DNA of 29,878 nt from Reticulitermes lucifugus. Lineage: Eukaryota; Arthropoda; Insecta; Blattodea; Rhinotermitidae. The position numbers were made by a program, and so were the translations under genes. The first letter of the stretch is position 1. Every line of letters begins with the position of its first letter. Shown piece by piece: positions 1-9,969 of this stretch. The stretch covers positions 20,377 to 50,254 of the forward strand of contig JAKCWW010003158.1 in NCBI GenBank assembly GCA_026260175.1, read 5' to 3'. The notes under the pieces were generated by a model. It ran no database searches. It was given only the letters and a program-made list of their open reading frames with translations, and had not been told where the DNA came from.

Positions 1-60
1 CGATCCCCGGACCGTCCAGCCCGTAGCGAGTCGCTATACCGACTACGCTATCCCGGCCCT
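1..60 (-). mobile_element. Head of a tRNA-derived SINE, cut by the window edge
   Basis: On the minus strand this stretch looks like the 5' part of a tRNA-derived SINE. Positions 50-39 read TAGCGTAGTCGG, which fits the RNA polymerase III A box (TRGCNNAGTNGG). Positions 6-1 read GGATCG, the start of a B-box-like motif (consensus GGTTCGANNCC), which would continue beyond the window. The spacing of about 44 bases between box starts is normal for tRNA-derived promoters. The region is much GC-richer than the flanking intron. Insect SINEs of this kind are transcribed by Pol III and moved by LINE enzymes. A true tRNA gene cannot be ruled out because the other half is missing, but I see no anticodon arm that I can support. 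Confidence 0.5.
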
Positions 61-598
61 AAATGTGTGATCTAGAAATCACAAAAATGAGGCGGCCAAG
101 CCCGAGTTGGGCAAGAAAAAAATTAAAACTCCTTTCTTGACAACTTGACATATGGAAGACCGTTTAGCGAAATACGGAGACAGGGACAGGCTCAATGACT
201 TTCTCGTTGGCTGTATGAGTTACGTAACCGAGTAGTGTTTACTTTGAACTAGGTGTGTGACGGCGACGGAAATGCTAGTGAATAACTCGATGGTACAGAA
301 TCTTCCTTAAGAATTTTAGTCAGCTGAGACATTTTTGCTGGTTGTAGCAGAAACCACAGGTCATAAGACACAAGACCTAACTACCCTTCTTTACCTTGAA
401 CCAGTACATTCCGGCCCACATTTATTCAGTCAGTTTCTGTGGTAATTTAAATCAGCGTTTCTCAAATTGATTTGGCCAAGGAATATACCTGAGTTTTAAA
501 TATACAGGCGGAAACCAAAAGGGGTCAGGAGATAATATGGGAAAATTAATCAAATAAAGCATTTTCATGCAGATAAATTTTCACATGCAATTCTCAAG

Positions 599-636
599 TG
601 TATATATATATGTATGTATGTATATATATATATAAA
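599..636. repeat. TA/TATG microsatellite
   Basis: A run of alternating TA and TATG units in intron 1. It drives the spurious Tyr/Met-rich open frames around it. No gene is implied. Confidence 0.85.
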
Positions 637-1145
637 TATTTACTGCCTTCCTGTCTGTGCATGTCAAGTAGAACAGTCATGTGCATTCCTCCCTCCTTGT
701 TTCGTACTAGCACCCTGTTTAAACATCACGGGAACACTGGCTGGCTGGCACAGCATACACAGTTTGGTGGAGAACCAGTTGCATGCGAGTAAATGACTAA
801 AGTTCCTGTGAAGACGGCGAGGAAAATATGGTAACCATTTTAAGCTTGTCACGGAGCTTCTATTCATACCGCACAGTAGCCCAGGGTTCAGCGGAACACA
901 GTTTGGGAACCGACGATTTTAAGACAATCATCCGACCTTCGCATAAGTTTGATTAAAGTTTGCCGACATAACAGCTTAGCGGTCTATTACAAAATCAGCT
1001 CTAATACACAAAATATCACATAAGAACAAACGAATAATAAAAAAACAACTAAACCCCAAACAAAATACAATGCAATATGATTCACTAAACTAAAAAATCA
1101 CAGTTAGGTTGGGCAAATGTGTACATAATTACAAGAAATGCAAGG

Positions 1146-1203
1146 ACGATGATGATGATGTTGATGATAATGATCATGATAAAAATGATAATAATAATTT
1201 ATT
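1146..1203. repeat. Imperfect GAT/AAT triplet repeat
   Basis: A degenerate trinucleotide run that moves from GAT units to AAT units, about 200 bases before exon 2. It is non-coding. Confidence 0.8.
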
Positions 1204-1407
1204 AAAAGGTTAACTTGGAAGCCTGATCGAATAAAAACATAAAGCGGCTTTCAGAATGCTCGAATATGAGAATGGAAGGTGGATGTAACCGAATTATGAC
1301 TGTGCCCCAAGGTCGAATTCTCCTACCATAATATTAGTTAAGGTGGATGTTAGTACTTAATATGGTCACTTAATTTCTAAATGAAACGTTTGTTTTGTTT
1401 GTTTCAG

Positions 1408-1547
1408 GCACTGAACAGGGCATCCACGAAAAGAAACTCCTCACTAAACTGTTGGAGAAGTACAACGTTTTGGAACGGCCTGTAGCAAACGAGTCGGAAC
1501 CCCTCGAAGTGAAATTCGGCCTCACACTTCAACAGATAATAGACGTG
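1408..1547 (+). CDS. nAChRalpha6: nAChR alpha6-like subunit, exon 2
   Basis: This exon encodes the start of the extracellular ligand-binding domain of a pentameric acetylcholine-gated cation channel in neuronal membranes. The 140 bases give two bases that finish a codon from exon 1, then 46 residues. Diagnostic stretches are HEKKLLTKLLEKYN (N-terminal helix), ERPVANESEPLEVKFGL and LTLQQIIDV, which match insect alpha6/alpha7-type subunits closely. Asn at 1488-1490 sits in an N-E-S glycosylation sequon. The exon is bounded by TTTCAG (ending 1407) and a strong GTGAGT donor at 1548. It ends at a codon boundary after Val, so either exon 3 can follow in frame. Assignment to alpha6 rather than alpha7 rests on the VKFGLTLQQIIDV wording here, the alternative exon 3 and the DGNQ ending of exon 5. 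The gene is partial in this window. Confidence 0.9.
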
Positions 1548-3532
1548 GTGAGTTGATGTTTTCGTGTTTTATCGGTAGTGCCCAAACATGATGTTACTGT
1601 CACTCCCAACAACGGCTAGTCAGTGTGCGTCACTTGTACGCAGACAGTGGTCAATATTCTCAGCATATCTCTAGCACGCTTTCTGCTAGAAGCTGTACAA
1701 TTCCAATCTGAATACGCCATTTTCGCGTGCATTTACGCCATCATAAACGTAGGACAAATAGTGTGCTCGTGTAAATATAAGCCCATTAAATCTTATCGAG
1801 CGATTACATATATACCCACATCTTAACACAGTTTGACTATCAGCAGTCCTTCCGAAAGGTTGATCAGAAAGTGTAAGCACATAAATACAGGTATATATGG
1901 CCTAACGTTTCGTACACAAAACAATAGGTTTAAAATACCGTATTCCCAATTGTATATTTGGGCGTATATTTATGATTCAGAAATGGTTGACTACACAATA
2001 TATGCGCTTAAATGTAAGTGCATCAATTCCACTTCAGAACCAAACGTTTATTTTAAAACATGTTACTACTGAAAACACCTTAAGTTCTTGATCTGTTGTT
2101 TTCGAAAGAAATCGTGTTGCTCAAGATATAAGATAAAATAATTTCAGAATTGCTTGTAATAGAATAGCCACTGCCACAATCAAAATAAATCCTGAAGTTA
2201 GTACAGTTATATGTGAAGAACTATCACCTATTCCGATACGCATAATACAGTCAAGACTAACACAGTAATCTAAAAGAGCAACAACAATTTACAGATACGG
2301 TGCTGTCTTCTTTCACGCTGTTCAAGCATTTCAGTCTTTAGATTACAAACCTACTTGTAAAGAACATTAGCGCTCACAAAGAAAACACTAGAAAAGTGGC
2401 ACAGGTTCGAATCCCATGGTAATTTTGGGGCACTGGTCTGTCGAAAAGACTATGAACAGGAATATACAAAGCGCAAAACACATACACAAGATGAATGAAC
2501 GTGTGGTCTCTTTATCATCGGGTTTAAAACAAGTTTGTACTTCAAAGAATTCAGACTGTAAAAGCACAGAGAATCTTATCGCATTCTGCTACTACTTCAT
2601 ACGCAAAACCTTATCCAGGTTTTATTCTCAGTTGCTTTTCTCAATATATCGGATTTAGCTTCTATTCAAACGTGTATCAGAACAAAAGAACGCCACACCA
2701 ATCAAAGAAAGAAAGAAAATACAGAGGTGAATGAAAGAAGAAAGAAAGAAAAATGAAATACAGAAGAACAGTGAAACTCAAAGACGGAAAACATAATAAG
2801 CTTTTCGGAGCCTTCCTCCCAGATTATGAAGCTTAATTCAACACAAAGTATAAAACAAAAACGACATTTTTAAATATGGTTTCTCTTTGTCTTTTACAAT
2901 GGTATCACTCACCACCGATAAATACATCAGTTCAGAATTAAGAATAATGAAACCTTAACTCGGTTTAAAGAGAAATCCAGTCTTATGCTACAACAATTTT
3001 AAATAGATAGGCGTTAAGCGTTTTCTTGGTACACAAGATACCTCCCTTATATATACTGACCATTCCTGACTGAATTTACATCACGATTAAAAGTACCTGT
3101 AGCAGTTCGTGTAGTCATTAGTTGAACAACGAAAATGGTCAACAAAAGTATCTTACAAGAAACAGTTTTCAAGAATTAAAGCGATTTGTGGCTTTTCAAC
3201 AGCAAATATTATCCACAGCTATAACTTTCGTCTGACATTTATGTATATATATTTATTTGTTTACTGATATGCAGTCCGAACTGAAGTGGTTAATTCTGTA
3301 TTAGAGTGACATAAACATAACTGTTTTTATGCTGTTGAATGATTAACATAACAGGAAACTAATAAGGTTTTGTGAAAATACATTATATATTATGCTTATT
3401 ACCCGTCGCTTTCCATTGTTTTGTATGTGTGTATCAAAGAGCAGCATGAAGATGCAACAAAAGTAAGTGGTGTTTCAAACTAATCAGTTCATCAGTTGAC
3501 CTATATGTGTTATTTCTTTCCCCTTCTTCTAG
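1548..3532 (+). other. Intron 2 up to the first exon 3 copy (1,985 bp, phase 0)
   Basis: AT-rich intron between GTGAGT (1548) and an acceptor with a strong pyrimidine tract ending TTCTTCTAG at 3532. It contains a purine-rich GAAA-type run near 2703-2757. A GGTTCGAATCC motif at 2404-2414 matches a Pol III B box, but I see no convincing A box. I recognise nothing else in it. Confidence 0.85.
2703..2757. repeat. Purine-rich GAAA-type simple repeat
   Basis: An imperfect tract of AAAG/AAGA units, interrupted once, in intron 2. It is low complexity and non-coding. Confidence 0.7.
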
Positions 3533-3577
3533 GACGAAAAGAATCAAATTCTGACAACAAACGCTTGGTTGAATTTG
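3533..3577 (+). CDS. nAChRalpha6: nAChR alpha6-like subunit, alternative exon 3 (upstream copy)
   Basis: A 45-base, phase 0-0 exon encoding DEKNQILTTNAWLNL. It continues the binding domain directly after Val of exon 2. The Trp is the conserved loop D tryptophan, on the complementary side of the acetylcholine pocket. The acceptor is a dense C/T tract ending TAG (3532), and the donor GTAAGT (3578) is a consensus site. A second copy with the same length, phase and donor lies at 9293-9337 and differs at four residues. In insect alpha6 genes such a pair is known as exons 3a and 3b and is normally used mutually exclusively. I infer the same here. No stop codon or damage is seen, so the exon should be usable. 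Confidence 0.9.
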
Positions 3578-5788
3578 GTAAGTGACTCCATAAAAAGCAA
3601 ATGGGCCGGCCCTCTCATCTTCATGCTGAGAAATATGCTCTGGGTCTCTGAGGATTCGCATAGTGCCATATAAAATCTGATATCGTGATAAAATATTGCT
3701 TTCTGAAATCCACTCAAAAGAAATCACTTCTATACAGGATTTATTTACTTGATTACAAGCATGAAGGTATTTACATATGGGTTCAAAAGCCCTAGACATA
3801 TTCTGGTATATTAATTAAAGGATGTGATTTCAATAATTTCGTCAGACAGCATCGTGTGCTAATGAAAAAAATGTCCGTCAGAATGTTTTATTGATGCATG
3901 CATTTAGTCACAAATACATCAGTAGCCTGTTCCCTCCTATGTCTGTTGTTCTTTTGGTCTGCCTATATCTCCTCTTCCTTTCAAGTCGTAATTCAAGCCC
4001 CGTTTACATATCCGTGTATCTTCTTTCTACAAACAAGCGCCAGCCTTTTCCTCGTTTTCTGTCATTTTTTCAGTAACGGTCGAAATATTAATTTATAATT
4101 TGATCTTCTCCTGCAAATCTTGCCGGTGCTAGTAAAAATTTCATTTCTGAGAGCTGTAGATTACTCTTAACTCTTTTTTCGAATAGTCCAGAGTTCATAT
4201 CTACAAATTAAAAGGGCATTGTCACCATCTTATAAAATTTCAGTATGTTGTTTTTGTTCATTTTTTCTCAGTATCCGTCGGCTTCTCTGCTTATACGATG
4301 GAATCCATGACATTTACTCTTCATATCAAAGCCACGGAACTCAAAATGTGACACCTGTTACAACCCTCAGTCATTAACTCCAAATTTCATTCTAACGGAA
4401 AATTTTCCTCGGAATGCCATGGTCAGCTTTATGGTGTAGAAATGTTTACATCATACTTTGAACGTATTCTGATATATTAACAGGCCTTTCTAGATCGCCT
4501 ACAATTTTGCGTTCTTTACTTGGTCATCAAGATGATGTTGATGTATAAATAATGTCCACATGTAATAAAATAGCGTTTCTATTTTTTGCCGTTTTAAAAT
4601 ACCCCCGATATTAAATCCTAAATATGATATAGCGTTCTAGCTATATTAAATCCAGATGGCAATATTTATTCCACCCGTCATATGGTACTCCACTTCTACA
4701 CGAGTTGCGAATATTAAACCTTTAAAAATCACAGTAGTCATTATGTGTCACCTGATTTATCGCTCTGAAAACTCTGCATCTTTCCCAAATAACTCTCCAA
4801 ACAAACATTAATTATTGCTACAACAACATTAAACGATTTGTCTTTTTGATTCATACAATGTTTTCTCTTGCGTATAAAACGAATTTTTAAACAATGATAT
4901 TAAAAAATTCGACAACTCTCCAACAGCACGCATGTAGCGTTCCGTATGATTTTCAGAATATATAGCGACTATTTGCCCAATCAGCATTCAAAACTTTCTC
5001 TTCGGAATGGAGACACTCTTCTCTACGAAGTAGAAAATGACTCTTAAAATATTATTTTGATAAAATTTAGGCTTCGAATTTTAAATGTTTGGGGGTTAGA
5101 CAACTGTAGAGGAAGAAAAGTCATGGAAATCTGAATTCGTTCCTAAACAGTAGTCTCATGTCAGTGACTAGTTTAAAATAAGCGACGCTGTTAATTTCAA
5201 GATGTTAAATGAATTTCCCGACTTTCCTGGTAAAGAGTTTTTGTTTTACTTATTGGGAAATGGAAATGAAGTTCAGTCGTTTGTCGCTAATGAGTCTAAA
5301 TCCGATAAAAGTCCTCGAATTCCTGCGCTCTTCTTTGAAATTTATAAACCATTGAACGGCGCTCCTGAAAAGAAAACTTATGCTATTTGAACAAAGACAA
5401 AGTTTCCTCTACTCCAGCTTATGCAGGATCGCTTTAAAAAGCGTTATATTTAAAACCCTAACTTCACTCTACATTGTGTTCCTTGAAAATAAATACAGTT
5501 ACACATCTGCTCAAGAAGCTATATGCTTTCATGTAATATGAAGTTCCATTCGCTTTATTCAAATCCCTCAACACTGAACAATATCCTGAGCCTGTTCCAT
5601 CTTGTATCCAATTTCAAGCCCTGTTATCGGAAGTTACAATTTGACATTATCCACCCATCCGCGCCTAACAGGTGCATGAAGCCTGTACGTCTGTGATTTC
5701 ACAAATAAAAGTTTGCATGTATCTCATACATCTTACGCAAAAATGTGTATACTTAATTCCACATTTATTCCAAGATTCACGATGGTCT

Positions 5789-5841
5789 ATACATACATAC
5801 ATACATACATACATACATACATACATACATACATACATACA
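5789..5841. repeat. (ATAC)n microsatellite
   Basis: About 13 near-perfect ATAC units. The run creates the Thr-Tyr-Ile-His repeats seen in overlapping frames. It is a simple repeat without coding meaning and likely varies in length between individuals. Confidence 0.95.
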
Positions 5842-6577
5842 AACATATTTATCATGTCAACAGTGTCACTGTTGTTAAGCAACTATAAGTGGTGGCAAAT
5901 TACTTTGTGCATCTCGAAGTTATCAAGTACATGTTAGGTCTAATTTAAAATAAATAAACACACTCGAAACGAACTAGTCGGACTGCGTTCAGAATTCATA
6001 CTGTACTACTGCGCTCCTCATTGGCCCATTTGGTGAATGTGTCATGATATATCGATATTGCTGTCCGCTGATTGGCTGCGACTACAACAGAAGAGACTCA
6101 GCTGTTTAGTGCATACAGCGCCACAGGCTGGAACCACATAAAACAGTGGAATGTCATTAAAAATACATCTATAATTTCAATTATTTTTAATAATCAACAC
6201 TCTGTTTTAATAACCTCTTTATGTAAAAACTTAGACAAATGATTATTCGTTATAACGTTTTATAATGCGAATGCAAGAGTTTTGAAATACAAATCAACTT
6301 GCGTAAGAATTTGTAATTTAATGTGATATACAACCCTCACTTAAACTCATTTAAGGGTAAGTTCAATATGTAATCCAAGTCTTTAAGTTCTTTGCGACAT
6401 GAGTTCTTTTTTTGCCAGTCACTATGGTGTTGCATACTACTACGTCTACATTTCAGAAATCGATAGCCACATGAACCAATACCATGTCGAATAAGGAAAG
6501 CTGCATTAGAAAGTCTGAAGATCTGAAAGAGATTGTGATGAGCAATAAAGTCTTTTAGGGATATGACTCCATACATA

Positions 6578-6711
6578 TGGTAAATAGTCACCGGCTTTTC
6601 GGAGGAATTTGCAGCCTCCATTTTCAAGGTTCAAGAAGTGCACGAAGAGTGGTTCTTGAACCCTGAACGTTGTGGCAGAAGTTCCTCATAAACGTCGGTA
6701 ACTATTTACCA
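6578..6711. mobile_element. Foldback (MITE-like) element remnant
   Basis: TGGTAAATAGTCACCG at 6578-6593 is the inverted complement of CGGTAACTATTTACCA at 6696-6711, with one mismatch in 16. Inside lies a perfect 10-bp hairpin (GGTTCAAGAA at 6628-6637 and its complement at 6653-6662). The outer arm motif (CGTCGGTAA beside TATTTACC) resembles the arms of the foldback element at 9827-9969, so the two may share a family. The minus-strand translation (SSEKPVTIYHMYGVISLK) recalls repeat-derived peptides I remember from cockroach and termite gene models. The exact limits of the insertion are not visible. Confidence 0.45.
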
Positions 6712-7517
6712 ATCTAAACGGCTTTATTTCTCACAAGACTTGAGCTTTCAACACTGCTTTGCGTTACATGTAAAACAGTAATAGCCTCAATATTCGACTC
6801 ATTCTGAGTTACGAGGGAAGTCAATAGGCATATGTAGTTTTCAAATTACAATACATAAAAATTATGCTGTATACAATAACTCAAAGCTAAGGAATTTAGG
6901 CGGAGGCTATCTACAGATAGTAGACTATATGTAACCTGTGGTCCTACAGACAACACACATAACACTATACGCACACACATGTGTACATAGGCCTACGAGG
7001 ATACGGTTTGCTATTGACTGTCTGTGCGCTCTGCAGGAATATGAAACATCGATAATAATTAAGGACTGGAAGAAAAAATGGCAACACTGAACGGCAGTGA
7101 AAGACACCTGTACTTCAGTCGGTATTGTAACGTCGACCTACGCAGAAGGAAGCTACCTACAGAGTCACTGGAGAGTAAAGAAAAGTTAAGTAGCTGTACC
7201 TCCTAAGTGAAATGCTACATTCCCGCAGTTCTTGAATAATTTCAAATCCCATACATTACCATTTGTGTCAGGTTTCAACATAGTCACCAGCATTCTGCAA
7301 CAGGAAAGACAATAATGGAATCCAGGCTTTTCTTTAAGAAGCCAAGAGGAACAAAGAAGTGAAGAGGAACGGCGGCAAAACTGTGTCACATTTGCTGTTG
7401 CAGTTCATCGAGTGGTCTTGGTTTTGATCGACGGACTTCCTCTTTGGCCCAATCACACAACAAGAAATTACTTTGAGGTTACACATCCCCGTTGTGTTAT
7501 CAGATTCAAACGTATTT

Positions 7518-7564
7518 TAAAAATCAGTCGTACACAACAATTAGTTGCGCACGACTGATTTTTA
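7518..7564. repeat. 14-bp inverted repeat with a 19-base loop
   Basis: Positions 7518-7531 (TAAAAATCAGTCGT) are perfectly complementary to 7551-7564. The hairpin abuts the downstream end of the minus-strand transposase fragment. It could be part of the same dead element or a separate small palindrome. Confidence 0.7.
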
Positions 7565-7718
7565 TAATACATTTTAACAACAAATTACACTGAATATGAT
7601 GGTGACTTCGCGGAGGCCATTCTGTTAGTCCTCGACGCCCAATCCACCGACCAGGAAAATGTTTGTCAAGCCGTGTTCGAACAGGAATCGCAAAATGTGG
7701 TGGTGCTCCTTCTTGCAT
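7560..7718 (-). pseudogene. Decayed mariner/Tc1-type DDE transposase fragment
   Basis: The minus-strand translation from 7718 contains QEGAPPHFAIPVR, HFPGRWIGRRG and LTEWPPRS. These match a transposase segment common in arthropod genomes, whose usual wording from memory is QQDGAPPH, then RWIGRRGP, then WPPRSPDLTP and CDFFLWG. After WPPRS the frame stays aligned (HHHIQCNLLLKCIIK against PDLTPCDFFLWGYLK) but is heavily mutated. Both visible catalytic aspartates are replaced: Glu stands for Asp before GAPPH, and Asn for Asp in CDFF. The 41 residues between these two positions suggest a DD41D-like spacing. Only about 53 residues survive of an expected 300 or more, and I cannot trace the flanking parts. 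It is a dead, inactive relic inside the intron. Confidence 0.7.
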
Positions 7719-9292
7719 GAAGAGCAGTTATTCACAGTTGTGACACTGAGAAACAATGGGAAACACGAAACTGTCAAGCATATTCAAGCACTCAACTATT
7801 TAGTTTACAATCACCCTGCAGTGTGAATATTCAGTAAAATCCTGATTTCAAAGTGTCCCTCAAGGGCTTTCATGCGTAACAGTGCATCAATGAAAGAGTT
7901 ATCTGTGGAAACCGTAGCCAGAAATTGAAAATGTCAAGTTTTCGCTTTGAATTTTCAAAGGACATTTCAGCAGTAACAATACAACTAGGTTTATTTTCAG
8001 AAACGAGTAATTTCTTTCCACAACGTGAATCACCAAAACGTGTCATCCACACAAACCAGCTGGAAAAATTACACCTTTGTATAGCCTAATGCATAGTGTT
8101 TGGGATATAAGATGTGATAATGTTTCTTAACTCACAACAAAAGTTCTCTGAAATCATTCACTTAATTTCATTTATATTCCACTTACTGCACCAAGAAACT
8201 TAAATTTTAAAACGTCTAAGAAGTTCTTATACCTATATTGGTAGTTACATTACAGCTATTTGGAAACTAGTCTTGATAAATTCAAGAACGTGTTCTTGTG
8301 ACTAAGCATTATGCCATGGAAGCGGAACTGATGTAAATATCCACCTAATGTGAATCTAGGAGGTATAAGGTGAATAATCAGCTTCAAGTTACGGCCGTTT
8401 ACTCCAATATGCATTGGAAGTCATGCTGGTGGACTCGAGTCGAACAGATTAGAAGAAACATTCCCGTTCAAGCTAGAAAAAGAAACCTGGTCATCTACAT
8501 CACAGTAAATACATGTACACACACATTACTAAATCCTTGTCCGGAGTAAATGTCGATAAAACATGGACATTACAAGGGTTCGACAACACTGTGCTCGTGG
8601 GAGAATGGTTAAGATCAATACTGGTCAGTGATCTGTATTCAGAAACCGTTCTGTGCCCAGTGTTTAAGTAAAGCAATTACGTGGAAGCAGAAAGACAAAG
8701 AGGGCTAGTAACATGGCACAGAACAAATTAAATTAAGTAACGGAGCTTCATAAAACGACTGGAAACTGCGGAATATTTTAATACCCGAATCATATTCCCA
8801 TTTACAGGATAGTCCCATACACAACTAAAAACAATATTCAAAACCTACTTCAAAACCGAGGAGTTTTATATTTAAATAGGATGCTGCAGAATAACAACTG
8901 CTTCCTAATGCGGCATAACAAGGCATACATTCGCAAAACCATTTCGCAACTGTCTCTTTGACAAACATGCCTCCTATTATTTAATCGTTTTCAACGTAGA
9001 ACTTTGGAATACATTATAAACTCTGTATTCGTAGCATTTTAAACAACACAGCGCCATTTAATTAAAATGTTTTTGATGGTTGTTATAATGGAGTGTGAAT
9101 ATATTACTATCACTAAACTAAAGGATATCAAACTCTCTTTAATGTTTGTAATATTAAAGAATGACAAACTGCTGAGTTACTTGTGGTTTCAGCTGGGCTC
9201 GTTCCGAATCTGTATGCTGGCCGTTCGTTTGCATGTGTCTCGTCACGTGACTAACAAACGGTTGTTTCCCTTTTTGTTGTGTCTTGCTATAG

Positions 9293-9337
9293 GACGAGAA
9301 GAATCAACTCCTAATAACAAATATTTGGCTTTCGTTG
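9293..9337 (+). CDS. nAChRalpha6: nAChR alpha6-like subunit, alternative exon 3 (downstream copy)
   Basis: A second 45-base, phase 0-0 version of exon 3, encoding DEKNQLLITNIWLSL. Compared with the upstream copy it has Leu for Ile, Ile for Thr, Ile for Ala just before the loop D Trp, and Ser for Asn two residues after it. The acceptor tract (CCCTTTTTGTTGTGTC, then TATAG ending 9292) and the donor GTAAGT at 9338 look functional. The longer open frame that overlaps it (from 9067) is in another frame and is not the product. The exon joins exon 2 upstream and exon 4 downstream without changing frame. Use of one copy or the other would give receptors with different loop D residues and possibly different agonist or insecticide response. 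That functional effect is inference. Confidence 0.9.
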
Positions 9338-9826
9338 GTAAGTGTTTAACAGCTGATTCAGTTAAAAACACACACGGCAGATATTTTTGTTCCAAGTTGT
9401 TCCTATATAAGATATTATTATACTATTAATTTCCGTACGTATATTGCAGTAGAAGTTGTGAAACATGTGTATATATCTCACTGTCCTTGTTTGTAATTTT
9501 ACGTGCTAATTTCCTAAACGTCGCTATGGCAATGCTCTTTCTATGCTCTTAGATTGGGGAGAAATTCAGTGTTTCATGTAAAGCCATCAAACGCCACGTT
9601 TGAAGCTGTTTCCCTGGAGACGTAATCCTTAAGTGCACACAGACGCAACCAACTACACACCAAGCTACTTCATACAATACTGAACCGTCTCTCTTTTCAA
9701 AGCACATAATCACAGCACAGCTGTCATCTATATAAATACGATTACACAGGAGTGTACTTATTATAAATGCCACAAACTACACTAGCAATGAGATCTTCGC
9801 TCTTCTCAGATGTTACTCAGCTAAGG

Positions 9827-9969
9827 TCGTAGTTATTTACCGACGTTTCGGGACAACTTATCCGTCCCATCTTCACCGGTGAAGCAGTCCAAGAAGATTT
9901 CTTCTTGGACTGCTTCACCCTTGAAATGGAACAGACAGGTTGTCCCGAAACGTCGGTAAATAACTACGA
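9827..9969. mobile_element. Nested-palindrome foldback element
   Basis: Two perfect inverted repeats lie one inside the other. The outer arms are 9827-9857 and 9939-9969 (31 bp, core GACGTTTCGGGACAAC). The inner arms are 9878-9896 and 9901-9919 (19 bp, GGTGAAGCAGTCCAAGAAG) with a 4-base loop. A transcript would fold into a long, nearly continuous hairpin. Downstream, the plus-strand translation CPETSVNNYESTLRNTPEEG, then LHRGGSLTSR, resembles a recurrent repeat peptide I remember from cockroach and termite predicted proteins, so the insertion may extend to about 10087. Intact arms suggest a fairly recent insertion or recent gene conversion. It is non-autonomous because no transposase frame is present. 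Confidence 0.6.

Larger units (their letters stand above)
1..1407 (+). other. Intron 1 of the receptor gene (3' part)
   Basis: AT-rich non-coding sequence ending in a good acceptor (a T-rich tract, then TTTCAG at 1402-1407). The intron is phase 1, because exon 2 begins with the last two bases of a codon. Contents: the SINE head at the left edge, a TA/TATG microsatellite near 600-635 and an imperfect GAT/AAT triplet run near 1146-1203. The short frames at 598-867 are microsatellite-driven. I found no signal-peptide exon here, so exon 1 lies further upstream. Confidence 0.8.
3578..9292 (+). other. Intron between the two exon 3 copies (5,715 bp, phase 0)
   Basis: AT-rich intron from GTAAGT (3578) to an acceptor with a T-rich tract ending TATAG (9292). 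Contents: a GC palindrome GGGCCGGCCC 26 bases after the donor, an ATAC microsatellite (5789-5841), a foldback element (6578-6711) and a dead transposase fragment on the minus strand (7560-7718) beside a small hairpin. I recognise nothing in 3620-5780 or 7720-9290 beyond AT-rich sequence and chance frames. Confidence 0.85.

Noticed and set aside
598-867. Overlapping open frames of 60-67 codons on both strands near the left end
   Set aside because: They are driven by the TA/TATG microsatellite and AT-rich flank. No signal peptide of the receptor or other family similarity is seen, so this is not exon 1.
2404-2414. GGTTCGAATCC, a perfect Pol III B-box match
   Set aside because: No good A box lies 30-60 bases upstream (TAGCGCTCAC at 2368 is a poor match) and no tRNA fold is visible. 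It may be a chance match or a worn SINE.
5980-6130. GC-richer patch with two ATTGG (inverted CCAAT) boxes, resembling a promoter
   Set aside because: No TATA or initiator placement or downstream exon supports a promoter. It is more likely a repeat fragment.
9067-9429. 120-codon plus-strand frame overlapping the second exon 3
   Set aside because: It is in a different frame from the exon, whose correct frame gives the family sequence. It is a shadow frame.
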